Origin: Labilibaculum sp.
GTDB lineage: Bacteria > Bacteroidota > Bacteroidia > Bacteroidales > Marinifilaceae
DNA length: 21,746 nt
Assembly (NCBI GenBank): GCA_016743925.1
Contig: JADGFH010000021.1
Span: 1-21,746, forward strand
Direction: 5' to 3'
Of the stretch, positions 14,836 to 21,746 are shown piece after piece. A program made the translations under genes and the position numbers. The notes under the pieces are model-generated. The model worked only from the letters and a program-made list of their open reading frames with translations. It ran no database searches and was not told where the DNA came from. Numbering within the stretch: position 1 is the stretch's first letter; the number at the start of each line of letters is the position of its first letter.

Positions 14836-16806
14836 CTACCAACCTGGGTTTTGTTCAAGGTTAGGATTATTAACCAAGGCTGTTTCACTAATTGGCATTA
14901 GATAATTCTTAAATGAATAAGATGGTCGAAGTTTAGTCACAACATTGTAGTATTCGGCGACATTGTCCGCATAAATATTCCAAGTTCTTACTGGTGTATT
15001 CATATTTACCAAAGCAGTTTTCCATCGTCTAGTATCCCAAAATCTTGTCCCTTCAAAAGCTAATTCATTTAAACGTTCCTGTCGGATAATTTCTCTCAAA
15101 CCAGTTTGATTATCATAATCCGATAGATTAGTATGATTATCCCAAGCTTCTTTAACGGGTAATATTCCTGATCTTGATCTAATTTCATCCAATATTGGCA
15201 AAATTTCAGAATAATCTTTTCCGAGTTCATTTAATGCTTCCGCATAAAGTAATTTTAAATCATTCAATCTAATAATTGGGAATGCATATGGGCTTGACTG
15301 ATATCCCTGGCCAGTGACAGGACTAGTAAAAGTGTTATTGATGCCACATACTTTTTTACAATAATAACCTGTCATATTTATAGCTTGTACACCAATTGCT
15401 CCACTTACCTCTCCAGCTAGTGCTCTCAGAGACTTAAACTCCGATTCTTCGTAACCTAAACCTTCCCAGTAACCTCTGTCGAAACAAATGCTACTGTAAA
15501 AACGATGAGAACGATTAAGATTAACTTGAGCCGTTATACCTCCTTCAACGGCTTCTGTTTTATTTTCTGAACTTACAGCTACAGCATTAAATCTATCTGT
15601 ATACCAACCATTATCAATCCAATCGTTGTCTACATTTATAGGCACCCCATTAGATGAATAGAACTGCTCGACAACATGCAATGGTGGGGCTTGTCTTTGC
15701 CCTACACCTTTACCTTGTGGTTTAATACCTGGATAAACTGCTTGAGCCCAATTTTGTAAGCCGGCCGCACCGCCTTCATATTTGGCCCAAATTATTTCTT
15801 CATTCCAGTGTGTAACTAATGCTTCTCTTACACCTAAACGGTATATTGTTTCTTGGCTAGGCGTATCTCCTGCTATTTCACTACCGTCAGAAAGGTGCAA
15901 GTTGAAACCATTATTTGTAGCCGATTCTAAAGTTTCTTTCAGCGCATCAGCTGCCCTTTGCCATTTTTGTTCATCATACGATTGTGAAAAAAGCTGCTTT
16001 CCATTATTGTCAATCACATTATAATCACTATTCCCATTAAACAATGGACTCGCTGCCCATACAAGAGCCTGAGCTTTTATGGCCTGAGCTACCGTTTTGG
16101 TTATTCTTCCGGCTTCCGTTGTCAGAATAATATCCGTATGATCTTTTAAATCAGGCAAAGCCTCATCTATAGTAGCAACAATATAATCTACCACATTATC
16201 AATAGACTCCCGATTAATCTTAAATTCATTTACACCTGCACTTGTCGCAACAGCCTCATCAACAATTGGAATGGGACCATATAAGGTAAACAAATAATAA
16301 TGGTAATAAGCTTTCAAAACCTTTACTTCAGCCATCCATTGTTTACGTTCGTCTTCCTTAATATTAGGAGGTCCACCAGCGTCTAAAGGCATATGCTTTA
16401 AAAATTCATTACAGTGTCTTACACCATCCCATAAACTATTTGTTCCACGAGTTCCATCCCAAAAATTCATAAACGGATTACTAGCAGTATTTGCACCACC
16501 ATAACCGTAGTTATAAGAACTTGGGAAAGTACCAAAGGCCGTAAACTGAATATCCTCGGTTGTATAAAAAATTTCATCACATCCAGTTATTGGCAAACTA
16601 TAAACTGTTCCATAACTCGGCATTTGATCATAACAAGTCATTAAATACTTCTCTGACTCATTTCTATCGAGAAAAGCATCTTTTATCTCTGCGCTATCAC
16701 CAGGATATATATCTAAGTAATCGCTACATGAGACAAGACCGAAACTCATTAAGACAAGTAAGGCTATGGCTATCTTTGTATTTTTAATATCTCTCATAAT
16801 CTTCAT
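14836..16806 (-). CDS. SusD/RagB-family outer-membrane nutrient-binding lipoprotein
   Basis: This 656-residue protein has the lipoprotein signal LMSFGLVSC (Cys27), followed by SDYLDIYP, which is typical of SusD N-termini. The middle has the TPR-like helices of the family (EVKVLKAYYHYYLFTLYGPIPIV). The C-terminal part contains the hallmark RLNELAFEGTRFWDTRRWK and ends with the common PNLEQNPGW. SusD proteins form a lid over the paired SusC barrel and bind the incoming oligosaccharide. The gene lies 12 bases after the SusC-like gene. At 656 residues it is longer than the usual 500-600. A second ATG three codons downstream is an alternative start. Confidence 0.95.
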   Translation of the reverse strand: MKIMRDIKNTKIAIALLVLMSFGLVSCSDYLDIYPGDSAEIKDAFLDRNESEKYLMTCYDQMPSYGTVYSLPITGCDEIFYTTEDIQFTAFGTFPSSYNYGYGGANTASNPFMNFWDGTRGTNSLWDGVRHCNEFLKHMPLDAGGPPNIKEDERKQWMAEVKVLKAYYHYYLFTLYGPIPIVDEAVATSAGVNEFKINRESIDNVVDYIVATIDEALPDLKDHTDIILTTEAGRITKTVAQAIKAQALVWAASPLFNGNSDYNVIDNNGKQLFSQSYDEQKWQRAADALKETLESATNNGFNLHLSDGSEIAGDTPSQETIYRLGVREALVTHWNEEIIWAKYEGGAAGLQNWAQAVYPGIKPQGKGVGQRQAPPLHVVEQFYSSNGVPINVDNDWIDNGWYTDRFNAVAVSSENKTEAVEGGITAQVNLNRSHRFYSSICFDRGYWEGLGYEESEFKSLRALAGEVSGAIGVQAINMTGYYCKKVCGINNTFTSPVTGQGYQSSPYAFPIIRLNDLKLLYAEALNELGKDYSEILPILDEIRSRSGILPVKEAWDNHTNLSDYDNQTGLREIIRQERLNELAFEGTRFWDTRRWKTALVNMNTPVRTWNIYADNVAEYYNVVTKLRPSYSFKNYLMPISETALVNNPNLEQNPGW

Positions 16807-16818
16807 ATTTAAATTGTT

Positions 16819-19800
16819 TTACTTAAAGCTAATTTGAAGACCAACATTAAATACCCTTTGCAATGGGTAAGCTAGGCCATTTCCACCCATTTCAGGGTCC
16901 CATAAATCGAATTTGGAAAAGGTTAACAGATTGGATCCACTCACATAAGCTCTTAAATCAAAACGTTTTGTATTAGGCAAAGTATACCCTATTTCCATTT
17001 GCTTTAAACGCAAATAAGAAGTTGTTCTCATGAAGTATGTACTTGTTTGGAAATTATTAGCATTTCCCATATTGTTGGAATTAGATAATCTTGGCCATTG
17101 AGCATACATATCTCTATTAGATTCTGTCCAATGATTGTCCGCAATCCATCCTAACATAGCTCTATTTCCTCCATTAGTTGGCATAAAAGGAGCCATATTA
17201 TGAGGATTTAGCCAAAATGAATATCGTCCTTGCCCTTGAAAGAAAATTGAAAAATCTAGATTTTTGTATCCTATTGACCCTCCCATACCATATTGGATTT
17301 CAGGTGAACGAGGATGTCCGATTGGCACCTGATCGAATTGGTTTATAACACCATCTTTGTTGATGTCTACATATTTAATATCACCAGCCATAACAGTACC
17401 ACCAAAACCTTCTTGTGAGGCAGAGTTAGCCACTTCATACTCATCAACAAACAAATGTTCAGCAACATATCCAAAATTTTGAGAAGGAGAATTCCCTATT
17501 CTTGAAATCCATGGTGCTTTTTCTGTTCCAATTTCATCATAGGTTTTTACTTCAGCAGTACCATAGGTAAAGTTCCCTCTAACGATAAACCATAAATCTT
17601 CACCGATATGGTCTTTATAATCCATTGCTACCTCTAAACCTTTTGCAACATTCTCTTGAACATTACTATACAGTTCATATGGTAATCCTAATGTAGACGG
17701 AATATTTGATCTTCTTTGTAGAATATTTGTCCTACGTTCATGATAAATTTCAGGAACAACAGAAAGTTTATTGTCAAAAAACCCTAACTCTAAGGCAAGA
17801 TTTGCCTTGTATGTAATCTCCCAGGTTATATCCGGATTTCCAGGGCTTGTGATAGAGATTGTTGGTTTCGAATAAAGGCCTAGGCTAGGATCATTTCCCC
17901 AATGACCAGCTTGATTTCTAGTATTTAAATTTACGTTTGATAGATAATAAAATCTATTAGGTCCACCCAAATTGTCATTACCTACCAAGCCGTAAGTACC
18001 TCTAAGTTTGAATTTAGAGATTACGCTATCCAAGCCTAAATCCATATACCAATCCTCTTTAGATACATCCCAACCTAAACCAAATGAAGGAAAGAATCCA
18101 AAGCGATCTCCATCTGCAAATCTTTCAGAGCCATTGTATCCAAAATTGAATTCTGTAAAATATTTCCCAGCATAAGCATAGGTAAAACGACCTGCCATAC
18201 TTAGATTTCGCTTAGGTAAAGTACTTTCAATCCCCGAAATTGAAGCTATAAGACCACCTATGCTACTTCCACTAAGATAATCTCTTACAGTACCCACCAA
18301 TAAACCTCCAATGTCATGTTTCTCATTAAAAGTTTTATTATATATCAAAGACATTTCACCATACATTGTAGAACTAACTTTCTGACTACCCCCCGAGTAT
18401 TCAATGAACCTACTTCCTTCCTCAGGATTTATTGGGTACAGTTCATATCCATCATGTTGTGGAGTTTGAGAATCAGCATGTTGATCGTAATCGCCATCCT
18501 GTATTGTAAAGTAATATGGCTTATATGATCTTTGAAGACTAAAACTACCAAACCGTGATACATTACCAATAAACTTAAATTTCAACCCTTTGGCAAGCCA
18601 ATCCACGTCATGAAGTAACTCTACTTGTGCTGACAATGTACTCGCTCTATTATCTTCATATCCACTCATTAATCGAGCATATGGATTAGTGTATTGTCCT
18701 TTATCGCTATTACCAAATAATAAGTAAGGAGCATACGAAAATGCTTCATCTGGAGCATATGTAGCTGGGAACAATACAGGATCAGCATTTAATGCTTGAT
18801 AATAAGTATTTCTACCACCTGCTCCTAATTCTCCAATTGGACCTGTATAATCATCAAAAGCACCATTTAAACGAACATTAAGTTTTGTTCCTTCCTCTAC
18901 CTTAATGTTAACGTTTGAGCGTAAAGTGTACTTCTTAAAATCGATATTCGTATTCCACTTGTTAACATTATCCACTTTTAATATCCCATTATCCTGCGAG
19001 TAAGAACCGCCAACATAATATGTAGCTACTTTTCCTCCACCTCTCAAGCTAAGATTTACTCTCTTATTTATTGCATAATCCTTAGTTAGTTCCTTCAACC
19101 AATTTGTAGCTGGATACGCATACGGATTTCGATTAGAATCCTGAGTTCTTTCAATTTTTTCCATCGAATATCGCGGTGATGCAGTAGGATTTCGAGTTAA
19201 GATAGCCTCATTAAAATTTTGCATATACTCAATCGGATCAGCCAAATCAACCTTGGTTGTAGGCAGAGAAAGCGAAGTTTCTACCCTAAGATCAATGACT
19301 GCTTTTCCTTCTTTTCCTTCCTTAGTTGTAATTAAGACTACACCATTACCACCTCGTGCTCCATACAAAGCAGTTGCAGCAGCATCTTTAAGAATTGAAA
19401 AGCTTTGGATATCATCTGGACTTAGACGAGATAACTGGCGAGAATCCACTTCCACATTATCAATAAGTATCAAAGGCGATTGCACATTGTTACCAAAAGA
19501 GGCCGCATTACGAATAAAAAACTGTGCATTGTCATCACCAGGTGCTCCTGTGCTCTGGGAAGAAATTAGCCCTGTCATTTGTCCCGCTAAAGCCGTTGTT
19601 ATATTACTTGTCGGAACCGACTGAAGATCACTAACATTAATCGTAGTTATAGATGAAATAACACTTTCTTTTTTTTGTGTACCAAAGGCCACAACCACTA
19701 CATCATCCAACTCATTAACCGAGCTTTTTAACACCCAGTTTATTGTTGCATTTCCAGCTACAGAAACCTCTTTAGAGGTAAATCCCAGAAACGAACAAGT

Positions 19801-20346
19801 TAATATTGCATCCTTTGGAACATCAGGAAAGTTATACGCTCCGTCAAATCCTGTAGTTATTCCCTTAGTAGTTCCTTTTATTACAATTGCAGCACCAGGA
19901 AGTGGTTCACCCTTCTCATCCGTAACGACTCCTTTTACAGTAATTTTCTTATCCTCTATTATTGTTTGAACATTTTCCTTAACAGAAGGAGCTTTCTTTA
20001 TTACAGTGTATTCATTTCCTATTTCAAATATTAAACCTTTGTCTTTTAAGACTTCACTATACAAATCTGCTAATTCAGCTTCATTTGAACTAATTTTTAC
20101 ATGCTGATCCATATCTATTTGGCTATTGTTGTAGATGGTGATCAGCCCCGTTTGCTCTTCAATTTCCTTAAAAATAGTTTTGTAACTGTTTTCTGTTTTA
20201 TCAAAAATTACTTTTTGTGCAAACGATGTCGTTGACAATTGAAAAATGACACTAAACAATAAAACAAAGCGGAATTTCGTACTTAAGATTGCTTTGAGCG
20301 GAATCTTTTGATAGAAGAGATCGCATCTCATTCGATTTAATTTCAT
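16819..20346 (-). CDS. SusC/RagA-type TonB-dependent transporter with N-terminal STN domain
   Basis: This 1175-residue outer-membrane receptor starts with a basic stretch and a signal peptide (cleavage probably near SFAQ, residue 44). An STN (secretin/TonB short N-terminal) domain at about 45-118 would talk to the FecR protein encoded upstream. A CarboxypepD_reg-like domain follows at about 135-207 (VKGVVTDEKGEPLPGAAIVI), then a TonB-box-like stretch DVVVVAFGTQ (215-224). The plug at about 225-345 ends with the SusC hallmark ALYGARGGNGVVLITTK. The remainder is the 22-strand barrel, ending RVFNVGLQISFK. With the SusD-like lipoprotein it should import an oligosaccharide or glycopeptide using TonB energy. 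The STN domain and the fecR neighbour imply that substrate passage is signalled to a sigma factor. Confidence 0.95.
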   Translation of the reverse strand: MKLNRMRCDLFYQKIPLKAILSTKFRFVLLFSVIFQLSTTSFAQKVIFDKTENSYKTIFKEIEEQTGLITIYNNSQIDMDQHVKISSNEAELADLYSEVLKDKGLIFEIGNEYTVIKKAPSVKENVQTIIEDKKITVKGVVTDEKGEPLPGAAIVIKGTTKGITTGFDGAYNFPDVPKDAILTCSFLGFTSKEVSVAGNATINWVLKSSVNELDDVVVVAFGTQKKESVISSITTINVSDLQSVPTSNITTALAGQMTGLISSQSTGAPGDDNAQFFIRNAASFGNNVQSPLILIDNVEVDSRQLSRLSPDDIQSFSILKDAAATALYGARGGNGVVLITTKEGKEGKAVIDLRVETSLSLPTTKVDLADPIEYMQNFNEAILTRNPTASPRYSMEKIERTQDSNRNPYAYPATNWLKELTKDYAINKRVNLSLRGGGKVATYYVGGSYSQDNGILKVDNVNKWNTNIDFKKYTLRSNVNIKVEEGTKLNVRLNGAFDDYTGPIGELGAGGRNTYYQALNADPVLFPATYAPDEAFSYAPYLLFGNSDKGQYTNPYARLMSGYEDNRASTLSAQVELLHDVDWLAKGLKFKFIGNVSRFGSFSLQRSYKPYYFTIQDGDYDQHADSQTPQHDGYELYPINPEEGSRFIEYSGGSQKVSSTMYGEMSLIYNKTFNEKHDIGGLLVGTVRDYLSGSSIGGLIASISGIESTLPKRNLSMAGRFTYAYAGKYFTEFNFGYNGSERFADGDRFGFFPSFGLGWDVSKEDWYMDLGLDSVISKFKLRGTYGLVGNDNLGGPNRFYYLSNVNLNTRNQAGHWGNDPSLGLYSKPTISITSPGNPDITWEITYKANLALELGFFDNKLSVVPEIYHERRTNILQRRSNIPSTLGLPYELYSNVQENVAKGLEVAMDYKDHIGEDLWFIVRGNFTYGTAEVKTYDEIGTEKAPWISRIGNSPSQNFGYVAEHLFVDEYEVANSASQEGFGGTVMAGDIKYVDINKDGVINQFDQVPIGHPRSPEIQYGMGGSIGYKNLDFSIFFQGQGRYSFWLNPHNMAPFMPTNGGNRAMLGWIADNHWTESNRDMYAQWPRLSNSNNMGNANNFQTSTYFMRTTSYLRLKQMEIGYTLPNTKRFDLRAYVSGSNLLTFSKFDLWDPEMGGNGLAYPLQRVFNVGLQISFK

Positions 20347-20372
20347 AAATTTGTAAATTATAATTAATATTT

Positions 20373-20401
20373 ACCGGAAAATGCTGGTACATCATTCCGG
20401 T
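20373..20401. other. Inverted repeat in the leader of the SusC-like gene
   Basis: ACCGGAA (20373-20379) and TTCCGGT (20395-20401) are perfect complements around 15 bases, in which ATG / CAT (20381-20383 and 20390-20392) can extend the stem after a small internal loop. It lies 27 bases before the SusC start codon. It could be an operator or an mRNA hairpin; there is no evidence to choose. Confidence 0.45.
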
Positions 20402-20412
20402 TGAATTGAACT

Positions 20413-20442
20413 AATCGAAGGATGCTAATATATCCTTCGATT
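20413..20442. terminator. 11-bp hairpin directly after fecR, T-run on the opposite strand
   Basis: AATCGAAGGAT (20413-20423) and ATCCTTCGATT (20432-20442) are perfect complements with an 8-base loop. The run of T follows the hairpin on the plus strand (20441-20448). In the direction of fecR it is preceded by A's and followed by AGTTC, so as an intrinsic terminator it would act on antisense transcription. On the sense strand it may act as a 3' stabiliser or partial barrier between fecR and the SusC-like gene. Confidence 0.5.
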
Positions 20443-20446
20443 TTTT

Positions 20447-21607
20447 TTAATACTTTCCAGTTATTAGTACTGATTTATCATTAATCTTTATTTCTGCATC
20501 AGCTGATTTTCCAATTAATTCCATGAATTTTTCAAAATCTGTATTTCGTTTCATGGCTCCAGATATATTTCTGGTTTTAACCTCTTCATTGGCAAAAAAG
20601 AATTGCACATCATACCATCTTGCTATTTTTTGCATCACTTCATTAAGAGGCATATTTTCGAATCGAAACACACCCTTATTCCAATCTGCATAGAGATTGA
20701 CATCAACTTCTCTAATAGTTACACTTCTAGAATTCTTTGTAATTACAGATTGCTGCCCAGGTCGTATAAGTAATTCTTTATCTCCGTATAACAAAGCAAC
20801 ACTTCCTTCAACCAAGGTCATTTGCTCTTCTTTTTCATCGGAATAACTCATTACATTAAAAATTGTACCGTATACTTTAACAGATGAATAATTTGTATGC
20901 ACAATAAAAGGGTGTTGAGCATCACTTGTTACATCAAAAAGAGCTTCCCCTTCGAGATATACTTCTCGTTTATTAGTATGAAATGCAATCGGAAATCTTA
21001 ATTTCGTTTGAGAATTTAACCAGACTGTAGAACCGTCTGCCAACACCAATTTATACTCACCTCCCCGAGGAACTTGTATGGTATTATATTCTATTTCTTC
21101 ACTTTTAACTTGAGGAATATAATGCAAGGTATTTAGCGTATCAACACCTACAATATCACCAATCGTATTTTTAATCGTTTTAGGTATTGAATCGTTTAAT
21201 ACAAATAATTGACCATTACCCAATGTTAATGTAGCTTTCGAACTCCCAGGTTGAATAATCTGTTCACAAACAACATGAGGCGTATTATACCTGACAAATA
21301 CTGTAATAGAAACACTAGAAATTATTAAGATCAATATAGCAGCTGCATATTGTAGCCAATTTCTTCTGATTTGTATCTTAGGTTTAGTAATATTTGAATG
21401 CAATTTTTCCCATTGCAAATCTATACTTTGTTTCGAAACAATTATCTCATTATTATTAGCTTTTAAATGTTCCACTAAGTGCCGATGTTTTATATCACTA
21501 TCGAGCCACAACTTGTACTCTTTAATTTCCTTATGATCAGCTACACCATTAATACAGCGCAAAATCTGTTGGTATTCTATTTCTTTTTTTATCTCCATCA
21601 CTCTCAT
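20447..21607 (-). CDS. FecR-family anti-sigma factor / transmembrane signal transducer
   Basis: This 386-residue inner-membrane protein has a cytoplasmic N-terminal region (1-82) that would hold an ECF sigma factor. One membrane helix (about 84-104, WLQYAAAILILIISSVSITV) follows. The periplasmic FecR domain spans about 175-290 (VPRGGEYKLVLADGSTVWLN, VYLEGEALFDV, VYGTIFNVMSY). A C-terminal DUF4974 (STN-like) domain spans about 310-383 (FRFENMPLNEVMQKIARWYDVQ). This is the usual Bacteroidetes arrangement in which the receptor's STN domain contacts FecR and releases the sigma factor. A second ATG three codons in (MEIKKEIEYQ) is an equally good start. The SusC-like gene follows after 100 bases. 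The partner sigma gene is not seen upstream within the window. Confidence 0.93.
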   Translation of the reverse strand: MRVMEIKKEIEYQQILRCINGVADHKEIKEYKLWLDSDIKHRHLVEHLKANNNEIIVSKQSIDLQWEKLHSNITKPKIQIRRNWLQYAAAILILIISSVSITVFVRYNTPHVVCEQIIQPGSSKATLTLGNGQLFVLNDSIPKTIKNTIGDIVGVDTLNTLHYIPQVKSEEIEYNTIQVPRGGEYKLVLADGSTVWLNSQTKLRFPIAFHTNKREVYLEGEALFDVTSDAQHPFIVHTNYSSVKVYGTIFNVMSYSDEKEEQMTLVEGSVALLYGDKELLIRPGQQSVITKNSRSVTIREVDVNLYADWNKGVFRFENMPLNEVMQKIARWYDVQFFFANEEVKTRNISGAMKRNTDFEKFMELIGKSADAEIKINDKSVLITGKY

Positions 21608-21630
21608 TAAATCCGATTATTTTCTAATGG

Positions 21631-21661
21631 TATGACGGGGCTTTATTTTATATTGGTGACA
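21631..21661 (-). promoter_or_regulatory. Candidate ECF-sigma promoter upstream of fecR
   Basis: In the gene direction, TGTCACC (21661-21655) and CCCCGTCATA (21640-21631) are separated so that GTCACC and CGTCAT lie 17 bases apart. A CGTC-containing -10 element is typical of ECF sigma factors. The start site would be about 20 bases before the fecR ATG. The A/T-rich surroundings contain no TAnnTTTG, so a housekeeping promoter is less likely. Confidence 0.4.
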
Positions 21662-21746
21662 AAATTTTTATTTTTCTTAAAATAAGTTGAAAGATGTACC
21701 TAAACAATTCAATCGAAGACATTATTTCCCAACAGATCATATTACC

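Noticed and set aside
19253..19624. Plus-strand open frame of 123 codons
   Set aside because: It is antisense to the conserved plug region of the SusC-like transporter and has low-complexity, unrecognisable sequence.
21648..21746. Possible C-terminus of an ECF sigma factor (minus strand, open from the edge to a TAA)
   Set aside because: The 32 residues (ending LRKIKILSPI) do not show the helix-turn-helix ending or the usual KALKFLRK-like tail. Length alone is not enough in AT-rich DNA.
21694..21746. Possible start of a divergent plus-strand gene (MYLNNSIEDIISQQ)
   Set aside because: Only 17 codons are visible, without a clear ribosome site or promoter; an open run of this length is expected by chance.

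Overview
The window looks like chromosomal DNA from an AT-rich member of the Bacteroidetes, probably a marine-type Bacteroidales/Marinilabiliales relative. The evidence is a SusC/SusD pair with a FecR anti-sigma factor and a TonB receptor carrying an STN domain, several lipoproteins of Bacteroidetes-only families, a TTTG / TAnnTTTG promoter, and A-rich rather than GGAGG-type ribosome sites. The genus is an inference. Every supported gene lies on the minus strand, so transcription runs from high to low coordinates.

Right part (about 11.9-21.7 kb): a polysaccharide-utilisation-type locus. In order of transcription it holds a FecR anti-sigma factor, a SusC-type TonB-dependent transporter with an N-terminal STN signalling domain, a SusD-type lipoprotein, and two multidomain surface lipoproteins (DUF4959/DUF5126/DUF5000-like, and DUF4998-like + BACON-like + discoidin-like). 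A strong intrinsic terminator follows. No glycoside hydrolase is present, and the ECF sigma factor expected beside FecR is not visible in the last 139 bases. A candidate ECF-type promoter precedes fecR.

Middle (11.06-11.95 kb): an intergenic gap of about 0.9 kb. It has a composite of short imperfect repeats, an isolated 12-bp hairpin and, near 11.09-11.20 kb, a sigma-54-like promoter with two tandem imperfect palindromes upstream. These would serve the next gene, an 807-aa FtsX/MacB-type permease (11058-8635), which ends at an intrinsic terminator.

Left-centre (8.6-1.5 kb): a seven-gene drug-export-type operon. It encodes a TetR repressor, a TolC-like outer-membrane protein, an HlyD/YbhG-like adaptor lipoprotein, two ABC ATPases and two ABC-2 permeases. 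The layout matches E. coli ybhGFSR or yhiI-rbbA-yhhJ, except that the tandem ATPase is two overlapping genes. Their motifs suggest one consensus and one degenerate ATP site. Four copies of the palindrome TTAACC-N4-GGTTAA surround a near-perfect Bacteroidetes promoter in front of tetR, so the operon is very likely autoregulated.

Left end: a six-transmembrane, cyclic-nucleotide-binding K+ channel gene, followed after 18 bases by the first 34 codons of a probable membrane protein that runs off the window.
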